Assembly: GCA_037013495.1 (NCBI GenBank)
Contig: CM072809.1
Location: 12,504,501 to 12,568,500, forward strand
Source of the DNA: Hippophae tibetana
Lineage: Eukaryota > Streptophyta > Magnoliopsida > Rosales > Elaeagnaceae
Direction: 5' to 3'
Length of the DNA stretch: 64,000 nt
Positions 37,354 to 49,755 of this stretch are shown one piece after another. Both the position numbers and the translations under genes were made by a program. Position 1 is the stretch's first letter, and every line of letters starts with the position of its first letter. Below the pieces are notes generated by a model. It searched no databases, was not told where the DNA came from, and saw only the letters and a program-made list of their open reading frames with translations.

Positions 37354-40236
37354 TTACAACTCATCATTTGGTTCATTTTCAGAACCCTCAGAATTTCCAC
37401 TTCCACCACTCTTCTCATAAACTTGCTTTATGACTGGATTGCAAACATCTTCCACTTCCTTGAGCTTTTCATCAAACTCATACTTCTCAGCATTTTGGTT
37501 GTCATCTAACCATTCACTAGCTTCCTTCAAGGTACTCTCAATCTTCTCTTTATCATCTAAATCAATTTTATCAGCAAGCTTGTCCTTATCATTAATAGTG
37601 CCCTTCATGTTGTAAATGTAAGTCTCAAGCTTGTTTCTGGCTTCAATTCTTTCCTTCACTATCATATCTTCTTCAGCAAACTGTTCAGCTTCTCTTACCA
37701 TTCTGTCAATCTCTTCCTGACTTAGAGTCCCTTTATCTTTTTTGATCTGTACTGATTTTGATTTCTTTGCTGCTTTGTCCTCTGCTTTTACTGTCAGTAT
37801 TCCATTTGCATCGACCTCAAAGGTCACCTCAATTTGTGGCACACCCCTGAAACATTAGTAGTAAGTCACACATAAATGATCAACCATCCTTTTATTTGCA
37901 TCATAAACAAATAAGTACATCCTACGTAATGAGGGTCTGTTTGTTTAAGGTATATGTACTAAAGCTTCCTTTTAAAACCACTTTAACAGAAGTATAAGCA
38001 AAAAGACCTTAGTTATATAGATCGGGAAATTGTTGTAAACTCAACAGGGGTTGAAAAGGTTTACACATACCTTGGAGCGGGAGGAATACCGGTTAGATCG
38101 AACTTTCCGAGCTCACGACAATCCTTTGTCAAGGTTCTTTCACCTTCAAACACTTTGATAGACACTGCGGTTTGTTGGTCCTGATAAGTGGTAAATACCT
38201 GAGATTTCTTAGTGGGAATAACAGTGTTTCTTGGAATCAATTTAGTCATGACACCACCAGCTGTTTCAATGCCCAAACTCAACGGTATAACATCAAGCAA
38301 GAGTAAATCTGCAAATCAAAGCAAAACCCAAATGAGATCAAACTATTAAAATCCAATACAAATGGAAAAATAATTATAAATTTTCAAAGAAAGTGTTTTA
38401 CTTTTGGTATGGTCATCTTCTTCACTGCTAAGAACTCCACCCTGAATTGCAGCACCATAAGCAACAGCTTCATCAGGATTAACCCCTTTACTTGGTTCTT
38501 TCCCATCAAAAAAATCCTTCAATAGCTCTTGAACCTTCGGAATTCGTGTACTCCCTCCAACAAGAACAATCTCATTAATTTCTGACTTCTTCAGGCCTGA
38601 ATCTTGCAAAGCCTTCTTAACAGGTCCCATTGTTTTCTTAAACAAGTCCATGTTCAACTCTTCAAATCTTGCCCTTGTCAATGGTTCAGAGAAATCAATA
38701 CCATCAATAAGTGACTCAATCTCTACTCTCACTTGGTGTTGACTACTCAGTGCTCTCTTAGCTCTTTCACATTCCCTACGAAGTTTCCCAAGAGCCTTGT
38801 TATCTTTACTAATATCCTTATTGTACTTCTTCTTAATCAACTTCACAAAATAGTCCATTACTCTATGGTCAAAGTCCTCCCCTCCCAAATGGGTATCTCC
38901 ACTTGTAGCCAACACTTCAAACACACCTTTGTCAATAGACAAGATACTAACATCAAATGTACCACCACCAAGATCATATACTAAGATGTTAAGTTCATCT
39001 TTCTTGTCTAGACCATAGGCCATAGCCGCAGCTGTAGGTTCATTTAGTATTCTTTCTACTTTGAGCCCGGCTATAATGCCCGCATCCTTTGTAGCTTGCC
39101 TTTGTGCATCATTGAAATAAGCTACAAAAGTTTAAGCAAATACAAAGCCATTAGGTAAAGAGCTGCTAACACATTACAATTACAGTATGACTTGAAAAAT
39201 AGCATCAACCATGAGCATAAATAAGATTATAGTATATCCTACAACAAATAAAAACACATCAGGACAAATAAGCTGTGAACGTATTAATGTATCTCTCATA
39301 CCATGCTAAAGTTGCATTGGACAATTTATAAGCAATTTTGGTTGAGATTTACCCAGTGCAAGAGAGAAAACTGATCCTTTAAATTGTGAAAAATTGTAGA
39401 TCCCATCCCATATTATGAATTTGACACATTTAGTTGTAAAAAAAAAAAAGATGTGTTTTTCTTTCTATGTTTTGAATTTAACACATTTAGTTCAAAATTT
39501 CAAATACCTGGAACAGTGACCACGGCATGATTGAGTTTCTTCCCGAGATATGCCTCAGCCGTATCCTTCATCTTAGTAAGTATCATTGCGCTTATTTCCT
39601 CAGGGCTAAAATCTTTACTTTCTCCTTTAACCTTAACTTGTATATAAGGCTTACCACCCTTGTTCACAACCTTATAAGGCAAATACTTAACATCTCTCTG
39701 CACCTCTTGATCATCAAACCTATAAACAAACAAAAACCAAGCACAAACACATTTGAGTACAAATTGAAAAACATAAACCCACTAAGAATTCAAATTAAAG
39801 TAATTATTAATTCACTTACTTTCTTCCTATAAGTCGCTTAACATCAAAAATGGTGCGTTCTGCGTTAAGAGAAGCTTGATTTTTAGCAGCCTCTCCAATT
39901 AAACGCTCAGTATCAGTAAATGCCACCCAAGAAGGAGTGATTCTATTGCCTTGGTCATTCGCTATGATCTCTACATGACCGTTCTTGTACACCCCCACAC
40001 AAGAATACGTAGTTCCAAGATCTATTCCAATCACCGTATCGGGTTTCGATGGATCTTCTGCTACCACCAATGTTGATCTTAACAAATACACTGCACCAAA
40101 ATTACCCAAAATACAAAATTAGTCAGCTAGGAAGAGTTACATACGACATAATTAAAAAAAGAAGAAGAAGAAATAATTTGTTTTCCAAGTTACATGATAG
40201 AAAGAGAAGTATGAACGAAGAAGCATTGATTGCCAT
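37354..40236 (-). CDS. BIP: BiP, endoplasmic-reticulum Hsp70 chaperone
   Basis: Six exons (5' to 3'): 40194-40236, 39820-40090, 39508-39719, 38402-39121, 38071-38308, 37354-37846; they total 1977 bases, 658 residues. The N-terminus [20 protein letters not shown] is a signal peptide with likely cleavage after VVA (residue 25). The ATPase domain starts with [11 protein letters not shown] (35-45) and contains [15 protein letters not shown] and [14 protein letters not shown]. The substrate-binding domain starts near [18 protein letters not shown] and runs to a helical lid. The C-terminus is NDEL, a variant of the HDEL/KDEL ER-retention signal. BiP folds secretory proteins, feeds ER-associated degradation and restrains the unfolded-protein response. 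Acidic, variable tail and several substitutions suggest a divergent, possibly stress-inducible BIP3-like paralogue rather than the constitutive form; this is inference. Confidence 0.95.
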
Positions 40237-40309
40237 ATTTGCCTCTGTTTCTTTGGTAGAGATTTGAGGTTTGAACTTTGAAGTGAATGACTGGGAAGGT
40301 TTATAATCC

Positions 40310-40318
40310 GAAATATAT
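40310..40318 (-). promoter_or_regulatory. Probable TATA box of BiP gene
   Basis: A TATATAT stretch on the minus strand lies about 75-80 bases upstream of the BiP start codon, leaving room for a leader of some 45-50 bases. Confidence 0.5.
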
Positions 40319-40441
40319 ATACTGTTACTTCGATCTATATTAGGATTTGAAATCTAATAACGCTAGAGTGTTCTTTCCAACGAAAATTCGCCAAGTCAGC
40401 AAGTTGACGGATGGACCTTGAGGATCTAACACGTGAAAGAA

Positions 40442-40460
40442 CCAATTAGAGCCTGACACG
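40442..40460 (+). promoter_or_regulatory. ERSE-like element upstream of BiP
   Basis: CCAAT (40442-40446), nine bases, then ACACG (40456-40460). The ER stress response element is CCAAT-N9-CCACG, so this copy has exact spacing and one mismatch. A CACGTG G-box core lies just before it (40430-40436). Position about 205-225 bases upstream of the BiP ATG fits a functional site bound by bZIP28/bZIP60 with NF-Y. It is a motif match only. Confidence 0.5.
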
Positions 40461-40490
40461 TAGAAAGTTGAATATGTCCCGTTCCATCCC

Positions 40491-40499
40491 GAACGTTCT
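40491..40499. promoter_or_regulatory. Heat-shock-element-like dimer GAAnnTTC upstream of BiP
   Basis: GAACGTTC at 40491 is a perfect nGAAnnTTCn pair. A second, GAAAATTC, occurs near 40382. Two-unit elements are weak alone, but two in one Hsp70 promoter are noteworthy. Confidence 0.35.
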
Positions 40500-40559
40500 T
40501 GATTTATGTAAGACAAAGAGAGCATTAAGTCCAAGTTGAGAGTTATATTCAATTAAAAC

Positions 40560-42550
40560 TTTTATATTTGTATAATATAATCTTTCAAGTCTAATTCTAT
40601 TCAATTTAGAATTTTAAAGAGTGTACAAATTTTATATCTTGCATAAAGCTCTCTTATATACTTGTTGGTCTCTTCATAATCTTTATATACTTGTTGCATA
40701 TATAAAGCTCTCTTTAAGATTTTATTTCATAAAAAGAGAGAAAATAATAAATCTTCTTGACTTAATTAACTTTTTAAAAGAAATAAAATATTTTTACTAT
40801 CCCACTAAACGGAATAAAACATATTTTTATTAAAAGTAAAGAAATTATGTTAACCTTTATCCATTTAATTTTATTAGCATACTGTTTGTGACCTGTAAGT
40901 GCTTTATATATATATATATTTCTTCATTCTATATAGATCATAGAGTAATGAATAACTAGCACCTGTGAAATATTAAACTATTTTGAGTTTTTGTGTTTTG
41001 GGATCCAACTTTCCTGTACTTTGCGTATGGTTTGAAAGAATTGAAATGTTAATTATAGGGGTTGCCTCAACACGATCAATATCATACTATTATAGGTCCT
41101 TGATCGATATTAATCTTGCTTCTTAGTTAAATATAGTGATTTTTTTCCAAATTAGTAAATAGGTCTTTTTTTTTTCCTAATTAGTTAATAGATCTAGATA
41201 GAGTTTTTTTTTTTTTCTCCTGCTACAATCTTTTATCCTTTTATCGAAGGATCTAAATGTTTGATTAGATCGAGTTATTTAATCATTATTTTTACCATTT
41301 AACAATAAATAAAACATTTTAATGTGTCATTTTATTTTTATCTTATTTATTTTTTAATTTTAATGAATAAAATGAAGATTAAAATTAAAAAACTTTGACT
41401 ACCAATATTATCGAAACAACTAACAATCATTTTATACTTTTAATAAAAAAAATTGAATATATATTTAAATAAGTTTTATTTTAAAACACGTTTAATTTTA
41501 AAAATAATTTAAATAAAGTTCAAAAATGAAAGGTATAAAAGGGAAAGCTATTCAATTAACGACTGCACATAGTGCTTAAAAAAACCGTACAATTACACTA
41601 TATTCTTATACGTACTAGTAAATTTAGAACATATTACATATATGTCATTCTACTATCTTTATGATAGCTTCACAGAATATAATTCTTCAAAATCCTGTAC
41701 TGCAATAAACAAGGATTTAATTTGAAATAATGTAGCACGTCCCGATTAACAATACAGTTTTATTTTTACCACATTAATTTATATTTTTGTAAATAGCATT
41801 TATATACTTACACACCCATACGCCTATGCTAACAAGTTTGAACCCACGCAACTTACAATGCATTGCCCCGATTAATTTACATCTGAGGGCCCGGTTGTTA
41901 TCATCTTTTTATGAATGGTTATTGGTTTGATCAATCGGTACTTGGTAATTCAAACTGCGGAGGTTGTCCTCTCGACCAAGTCAATCACATAACTTGTACA
42001 ATCCTACAAACATTTGCTCCTGATTTCCAAGAAGCGAAACTATTTCAATTTGCAATCACATCATAATACTCGATTAAAAAGATGGACAAGCTTATTTTCA
42101 CGTATATATATATATATATATATATATCAGGTTTAATTAATTTTTTATGACAATTTTACCCTTGCTTGTTTCCCAAGTTTTACAAGGATAAAGCCCTTTT
42201 AAACCTTAGATTTAAACTTTTTTGAATCTTAAATCCGAAAATAGGCTTACCCAATTTAAAATTGATGTTGAAATATAGACTTCATGCAATTATATCCTTC
42301 AAAGCTTTTCCTCCCCAGCAGCAAGAATTGATAATATTCCAAGGCAAGGAATTGAACTAAATGATCTTCAAAGTCGAGAAAGGTTACAGCATATAAAACC
42401 AGCTAATAATGCATTCGTACACTAAAGAATGAACATAAAGGGATTTTCAGAACAACTTCAATCTCACTGTCTTCCAAATCTCGGCTCGAATAACATGCAG
42501 AACCCTTGGACTCAAGAACTAGCACATCATCCCACCAGGACCAACCAACC
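40560..42550. other. Intergenic region between BiP and RPT5
   Basis: AT-rich, with a short TA repeat (about 42103-42128). The part next to 42551 (about 42300-42550) is probably the RPT5 3' UTR. No gene or mobile element was recognised. Confidence 0.5.
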
Positions 42551-45500
42551 TTAAGCATAATAGTTCAAGCTGGCCTTCTTCTTTGCCTGAACTTGTATGA
42601 TACCTTCGTTAAAGTCTTCATGGTTCACCTGATTTTGGACCATACCAAAATATACAGTTAGGAAGTTAGTAAACAATTATGCAGAAGACCAAAAAGTTAA
42701 CTCCTGTACAAGAAGTTACTTTTCCAATTAAAACCAAATCAAGAGATAACAACGCTGACCCACCAGGTATAACCATTTAAAATGCCAAAATTTTTTAAAA
42801 ACAAGAGATGATTTAAATAACACAGTTAAATTGATGAGACTGATACATAATGATTAATGAACAGCAGAAGCCAATCTCGACTCCTGGCACTGCCTTATAG
42901 TGGAAGTCACTGAACTGCATAAGCAAAAAATAATTGCAGTAGAAAAGAGTATACTACCTCAGTTGCATCACGGCGGAGAGCTAGCATGCCTGCCTCCACA
43001 CACACAGCTTTTAGTTGTGCACCATTAAAATCATCTGTGGATCTAGCTAGTTCTTCAAAATTGACATCGGGGTGAACATTCATCTTTCTAGAGTGAATCT
43101 ACAAAATCAGTGTAGTGAAATTAAGAGTGTTACTCAGGAAGAAAAATTTAAACAAAAAGACAATTAAAAGTGAAAAAGTTACTATACCTGCAAGATTCTA
43201 GCCCTCGCTTCTTCAGTGGGGTGTGGAAACTCAATTTTACGATCCAATCGACCAGAACGCATCAGAGCAGGGTCCAAAATGTCTGCACGATTTGTTGCTG
43301 CTATCACCTGCAAGTTTAAATGACAATGAAATATAACAAGATACAGGGACCATTTTAGCAAGTGACAATATTACTTATCCTCAGTTTCGGGCAGATAAGA
43401 AAAAATTAAAGAACCTCTTCTCTCTCTCTCTACATTTAAAAATAGAAATCTAAAAGAACAAATAGAAACAGATAAACAGTCACATGCATAGACAAACTTT
43501 GATGTGATCATCACTACTAAATCCATCAAGCTGATTCAGCAATTCCAACATTGTCCGCTGCACCTCTCTATCTCCACTCACTTCACTGCAGCAAATCATG
43601 ATGAAGCATTAACTCGATACTTGCACGCCAAGATCTACAAAAGCTAAAATTATGCAGATATCTATCACAGGCTCTGGTTAATCAACTAGTGTTTAGTGTA
43701 ACTGGTAGAGTACCTATCAAACCGCTTTGTACCAATGGCATCAATTTCATCTATAAAAATGATACAAGGGGATTTCTCCTTTGCAAGTTGAAAGGCATCA
43801 CGGACGAGTTTTGCTCCATCTCCAATGAACATCTACAAATGTTCCAATCAAATATTTCATAATAAGCTCACTTAAGAGTTAGAAATAACTATAAGCTCAC
43901 TTAAGAGTTAGAAATAACTGTATATGGCCATTATCAGATATAATGCAATAAAAAATGTAGAAGAAGCTGAAATTAAAGCAATTCAAAACCAAAACATAGT
44001 TCTCCTAGGAGACGTAACAAACATCAGATAACATGTATGAAATAATACAGACATATACAAATAGTGGTAAGAATTGATACCACACCTGGACCAATTGTGG
44101 ACCAGCCAATTTAAGATAAGTAGCATTTGTCTGTGCAGCACAAGCACGGGCCATTAAAGTTTTCCCAGTTCCAGGAGGCCCATATAAGAGCACTCCTTTA
44201 GGTGGACGAACCCCTAATTTCTGAAACCGCTCCTTATGTGTCATGGGCAAAACAATGGCCTCAACAAGCTCTTGAATCTGTGCAAAATTAACTATATTAG
44301 AACATGACATATCAAATATTAGATTGATACCTTATCGAGAAACTTGCAGTGCTTCCAGCCTTCCATATTATGTCTAGTTCTAGACTTGAAACTTACCTGC
44401 TTTTCTAGCCCTCCAATATCATTATAGTCTTCAGTAGGTTTTTCATCGACCTCCATTGCCTTCACTCGAGAATCATATTCTGAAGGGAGAGTATCCAGGA
44501 TCAAGTAACTATCTTTGTTGACCCCAACCAGATCACCGGGCTTTAATTTATCAGGGTCAACAAGACCAACAACGGGAAGGAAAATTGTCTGCGTCAAGAG
44601 AATTAAAGTCAATTCTCTTATTGTTTTGACTCACCGCACTTAATGCAGCCCAAGTAACTACAATCAACTATCAACTGAAAAGACATATGCACATAACATA
44701 GATGGGCAGGCTCACCTGGCGTGTAGATGTTTTCAGAACAACACACTTCCCTTTCCTTTGAGAGTCAAGATCAATATTTGCACCATCTTCCTCAGCCTCA
44801 TCTTCCGGGTTCATTTCCAAAATCTGGCATTAAAAAAGTTAGAAAAAACAACAAAAATAGTACCCTTAAAACTTATAACCACAAAAATAACACCTCTTAT
44901 ATGTAGTTCATATATTTTCACTATTAAAAAAAGTATAGCACATCATTTCGTATTGAACATTGTTCAAATTAAAATACGGTCATTTAGACTCATTTAATAT
45001 TAAACATCATTCAATTAAACCACGTTCAATGTTACCGGAGTGTTATTTTTGTTATTATAAGTTTTAGGGGTGTTTTGTAATTTCTCAAAAAGTTTCATGT
45101 TAACTTCTATGTTGTCTGAACAACATACATCTTATAGCCCTGAGTTTGAAGAAATTGAATGATTTAGAAAATTAATATTGCAAACATTTCCCTTAATCTA
45201 AATACCAAACTAGAAATAGAGTTGCAAAGAATCTGTATTGATGATCTCAACTGTCAAGTATTTTCTTGATCCTCTATGATCAAGTCAAAACTTGAAGTTC
45301 ATTTTTCACGTAGCCTAAAATTCGGACTTGTAACATAAATGTGTCGTAACAAATGCAGAACACGTACTTTCTTAATTTTGACTACTCTCCTTTTCATGAA
45401 AACCATGTCCTCAATATATTCCAATTTTCAGCTCAATATAAGACGTATTTAGGTTTTTGGGACATCTGTTTATCCCATCTTCCATATTTTTTCTGTTTTG

Positions 45501-46211
45501 CCTCCTAATTCTTCTTTACTGACTTTATTGGTTGGACTGCTGGTTCAATATTATACCTTTTAATGAAATGAATGAATGATTGTTTGTTTGCTATAAGAAA
45601 AAGAAGAAACTAATATAATACCTCGACGATGTTGCCAACCAAGTAAGGAAGCTGCTTGTTAAGTTTAATCTTCTCCTGATTCTCCTTTATTTTCTCCTTG
45701 TAAGAATCCAACTCCAAATTCGTTCTTTGCAACTCTTCCTTCAAGCCAAAAAATAAATAAATAAATTTCCCAAATAATCAACCCTAACAAGCAATAAATT
45801 AAAAAACCCATTATGATAAAATCTCATGATTCACATAATCACATCAGATCAAAATTACCAGACATTCATAATACAAAATTAACGTTTATTTAATACTACT
45901 AGTCGTAAATAGAATCCCTTCAATTAGAAAAATAAGCAATTTACTTCTGTGAGAAAAAAAAATGAATCCAGTTACCAAGAAAATGGAGAAACATCCCTAA
46001 GATATGTTGTGACTTGTGAGATAGAGAAATAGATGGTAACAGCCAAAATAAAAGATGCGAGTAAAGAAGAGAGAAACTGGGAGGAAAATTGGACCTTGAG
46101 AATTCGGATCTCGTTGCCAAGAAGACGAGAGGCTCTGACGATTTCGTCGGTGGTCATTGCCGCCAGCTGGTCGTCCTCGTAGTTGGTGTCCTCAATCATG
46201 GCGCTTGCCAT
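42551..46211 (-). CDS. RPT5: 26S proteasome regulatory subunit 6A (RPT5)
   Basis: Ten exons (5' to 3'): 46095-46211, 45622-45738, 44716-44823, 44397-44588, 44086-44277, 43714-43832, 43498-43585, 43188-43307, 42958-43098, 42551-42628; 1272 bases, 423 residues, matching the family length of about 424. N-terminal acidic region and coiled coil ([17 protein letters not shown]), OB domain, then the AAA+ module: Walker A GPPGTGKT (211-218), Walker B IIFIDEID (from 266), arginine-finger region [16 protein letters not shown]. The C-terminus NYYA has the tyrosine of the HbYX-type motif that docks into the 20S core and opens its gate. RPT5 is one of six ATPases in the proteasome base that unfold ubiquitinated substrates. 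Very high conservation makes the identification secure. Confidence 0.97.
43862..43919. repeat. 29-bp perfect tandem duplication in RPT5 intron
   Basis: The 29 bases at 43862-43890 (starting ATAAGCTCACTTAAGAG) are repeated exactly at 43891-43919 in the intron between exons 5 and 6. Probably a recent replication-slippage event. Confidence 0.85.
44842..45086. mobile_element. Mutator-type MITE in RPT5 intron
   Basis: A 245-bp block in the intron 44824-45621 with inverted ends. Left CCCTTAAAACTTATAACC...AAAAATAACAC (44863-44892) matches the complement of 45041-45070 almost throughout. The right end complement starts GAGAAATTAC, a common start for Mutator-like termini. Flanking 9-mers AAAAAGTTA (44833-44841) and AAAAAGTTT (45087-45095) match at 8 of 9. 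Confidence 0.65.
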
Positions 46212-47089
46212 TTCAATCTGCGATTCTCTATATCGTAATAGAATAAAACAAAGAGATTATGTTAAACCCACTGCTTTGCTTTCAGACTTGAAATTTCAGG
46301 GAGTGACCAATTTGAAGAAGCAAAGAGCTCTTCTACTTGTCTTGCTCTTGAAGAAAACTTTTATTTTTTTAATTGAAAAAAACTAATTATTTTTTACTTC
46401 AAATTTGTTTCCCTCTCTTTACATGAGTTATTTTCCTGAGAACTCGAATATATACCTCCTAAATTAACACAAATTATGTGGGGAAAAAAATCAACACAAA
46501 CTATTTTATTATGTTATTAAATAAAATCTAATATAAAATTATTTAAGAAAAATTATTAATAATAATAATAAATTTTTATAAAATTATTTAAACACATATT
46601 TTTTGTTTTTTAAATAAAAATATGATAATAATTAAATATTAAAATTAATATTTTTATTAAAAAAATGTATTAATTATCATTTTATCATCATTAAATTATA
46701 ACTTATTATAATTAAATAATCGAATCTTAATTATATTTTAATTACTTAATATAAAAAAATATTTTAATAATACTATATCCTTTATTTGCTAAATTTTTAA
46801 AAATTAAGAGATTAAAAAATACATTTTAATGGATTAAATTTATAATCAAATTTAATTTAAAGGAGTGATATCTTTTTCTAGTAATAGTCCAATTTTTATG
46901 TAAAATGGGCTATTTTAATTTCTTATCTTTATATCCAACACTATAAATTTTGTTATTATAAAAATTGAATATATTTAGTCTTATAATTATTAAAATAAAC
47001 ATTTTATTTTCATAATTACTTAAAATCATCCATTTTAATTACAAGATTAAAATGTACTTTATAAAATAAAACATATTATTTTCGTAATA

Positions 47090-47131
<42 letters not shown>

Positions 47132-49683
47132 TTAATATGTGTAAATATTATTTTATAAAATTATTATAGGATATTCATATGTTCATGATTAAAATTAATA
47201 TAGACTACAGTTATTTTTACTTTTATTAATGATAATTTTATTTAATATTAATAACACTAAAATATAATTATTAATTATATTATTAAAAAATTTAATTTAT
47301 ATATTTTTATTGTCAATCATTTAAATTTTTTTATTTACACCATTAATTATTACAATATTCATTATTATTAACATTAAAACATAATTAGCTATATGATTAA
47401 AAAATTTAATTTATATATTTTTGTTATGATATAACAAAAAATAATTGTTATAATATTATTATCCTTATCAATTTGTTAATAAGCCAACATATTAATTCTA
47501 AAATAAATAAATAATGATATATGTATTTTAAAAGTGCATATATTGAAATTCTATATGATATAAATGTGTAATTATTATTTTAAAATGTGTTAAAAAAAAT
47601 AAATTTTAGCTATTTTGAGTAAAATTATTCGTATATTATATTATAATTTTATAACTAGCTAGAAACAAAGTTTGGTTTTGAAAGGAAAATGACTAATATA
47701 ATTCTAATTTTTCATATTTGACTATCGTGTATGCTTAATTATTCGAACGGTTGAATTGAATAACTCTAACCTTACACATTTATAAATAAAGCCTTTAATC
47801 TTTTATTTATATTTAATGAATAATAACTATTTATTTTAACCATTACCAATTCTTTACTACTTACTTGTTTCTTAAATAAGCACTTTCTCACTTTTAATGG
47901 GATGATAAATATATGTAACCTTCGTTTAAAATGTAATGAAATTTTCTTATTTGCTAGTTTAATTTGAAAGTAAGTATAGTTCAAATATATTTATGTCTTA
48001 AATATAGAGGATGCAGTTACAAATAACAAATGAGTATTATATTTTTTTGTTTTCCTTTTTCACCCACCTATCTTACTCCATCCCCTAATTAATTACCACA
48101 TTACAAAAGAAATTCGGAAAGTATAACTGTGAAACAATAAAGCACCCAAAAAAAAAAAAAAACCAAAACCACATTCTAATTAGAAACAAAAAGGGAATGA
48201 ATGCAAGGTAAAAATATATAATAAAAAAATACCAAACTTATGTGCATCTCAATAATAAACAAAGAATTTAACTTAATTTTCTTTTTTTCTTTTTTTGCCT
48301 TTCTCCATCATTTGATTTATTATCGTTATTTTCAGGTATGAAAAAGAAATATGATCACTTCATAATAATAAAAAATATGATATTGTTTATGTTTTACCTC
48401 AAATAATTGTTTTTGGACTGGTCAATTGTTACCAATTTCTCCTTTTAGATAAAATTATTTTTGAAATTTATTACTAGCTAGACACATAATATTTTCAAAA
48501 TTATTACAATATTTTCACAATCTTATCATAATATATATTTTTTTATTTTCTACAATAAACATACCATCTTTTTTCTTTGGAAAATAAAAGTCTAAATCAC
48601 CTAATTTTTTGGTTAGATATTTTTTTTCGGTAAAAGTATTGAATCTTATTTTAAAATATATAGATGAAGGACATAATTTATTTATTATAATTAATTAATT
48701 GTAATTTATAGTTACCTATTTTTACCGTGAAAATGAAAAATTGAAAAAGAAAAATATTGTTTTATACTTACTTTGTAGGTTACTATACTAAATATATTAA
48801 AAAGGGGAAGCATGAATTTGAAAATAACTCTCTAATTCAACCATACTTTCTGTAGTAGTATATATGTTTAATATTAATTGGTTATTTAAAGTGAATAATT
48901 TCCTTCAATAAAATGTTAAACTTGAATTTAATAATAAATCAGCACAATATATATATATAATTTATAGCTATTACCAAAAACTTACCCTAAATATTTTTAG
49001 GGATACAAAAATGATTCTAATCGTTTTAATGTAAATATTTTTAATGTAGTCTTGCTATTATTTTTAAAAAATATTAATAAAAACTAATTGATTTAATTAT
49101 TTTATAAAATTAACAATAATAAAGTGTTTTCTTAATTTTAATAATTATTGATTTCTAGTTTGTAAGTCTATATTCTTTATGGTGAGAAATAATTTTATTT
49201 CATTTATCATTCTATTTATAAAAAAAGAATAAAAGATTCCCATAATAAACATGGCATGTAGGAAGCCAGCTTAAGTGGATTATTATACGTAAACTCTTTG
49301 TATTTTCACTTATGTATCAAATAAATCATTAAGTTTTATGGAAAATATATTATTTTCATTTGAATTTTTGCAAAAATACATTTTACGTACCTTTGATTAC
49401 TCATACGCTACGAAAAAAATAACTAAAATTTATAAAAATAAAAATAACACTATAATAATATTAAAATAAATTTTAATTAGATATCGTTAAATATTAAATG
49501 AATTTAAAATGAATGTAATTCAATTTAAATAATGTTTAAAATAATATAATATATTAGATTTTGTTAATAATAAAACTAGGTGAATAAGATATAAAAGTCT
49601 TATTTTTATAGTTACAATATGTTATTTTTTCAAAAACAAATATAAAAATTATATTTTTATAGTTCACGAATTTTATAAAAAAA
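46212..49683. other. RPT5 promoter region and AT-rich intergenic DNA
   Basis: The first 200 bases or so upstream of the RPT5 ATG are of moderate composition and hold its leader and core promoter. The rest is highly A+T-rich. An (AAT)n microsatellite lies at about 47086-47133 and a poly-A run at about 48148-48162. No gene was recognised. Confidence 0.55.
47086..47133. repeat. (AAT)n microsatellite
   Basis: About fourteen consecutive AAT units, with one interruption (TAG) near the left end. Confidence 0.9.
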
Positions 49684-49755
49684 TCCGTTGTGGTCCGACG
49701 GTTAGGATATCTGGCTTTCACCCGGTAGATCCGGTTTTGTTTCCCGGCAACGGAA
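49684..49755 (+). tRNA. Degenerate tRNA-Glu (anticodon UUC), probable pseudogene
   Basis: A 72-base tRNA shape: acceptor TCCGTTG pairs with CAACGGA (7 of 7), then discriminator A; D-arm with GGTTAGGA; anticodon loop CTTTCAC with TTC at 49717-49719; variable region; T-arm. The sequence is close to plant tRNA-Glu. The T-loop reads TTTGTTT where TTCGANT is expected, so C56 and A58 are lost, the B box is damaged and the last T-stem pair is mismatched. A T5 run follows directly, as in Pol III terminators. Loss of invariant T-loop bases argues against function. Confidence 0.75.

Noticed and set aside
46400..49680. Possible centromeric or satellite array in the very AT-rich stretch
   Set aside because: No periodic unit was visible apart from simple AAT and A runs.
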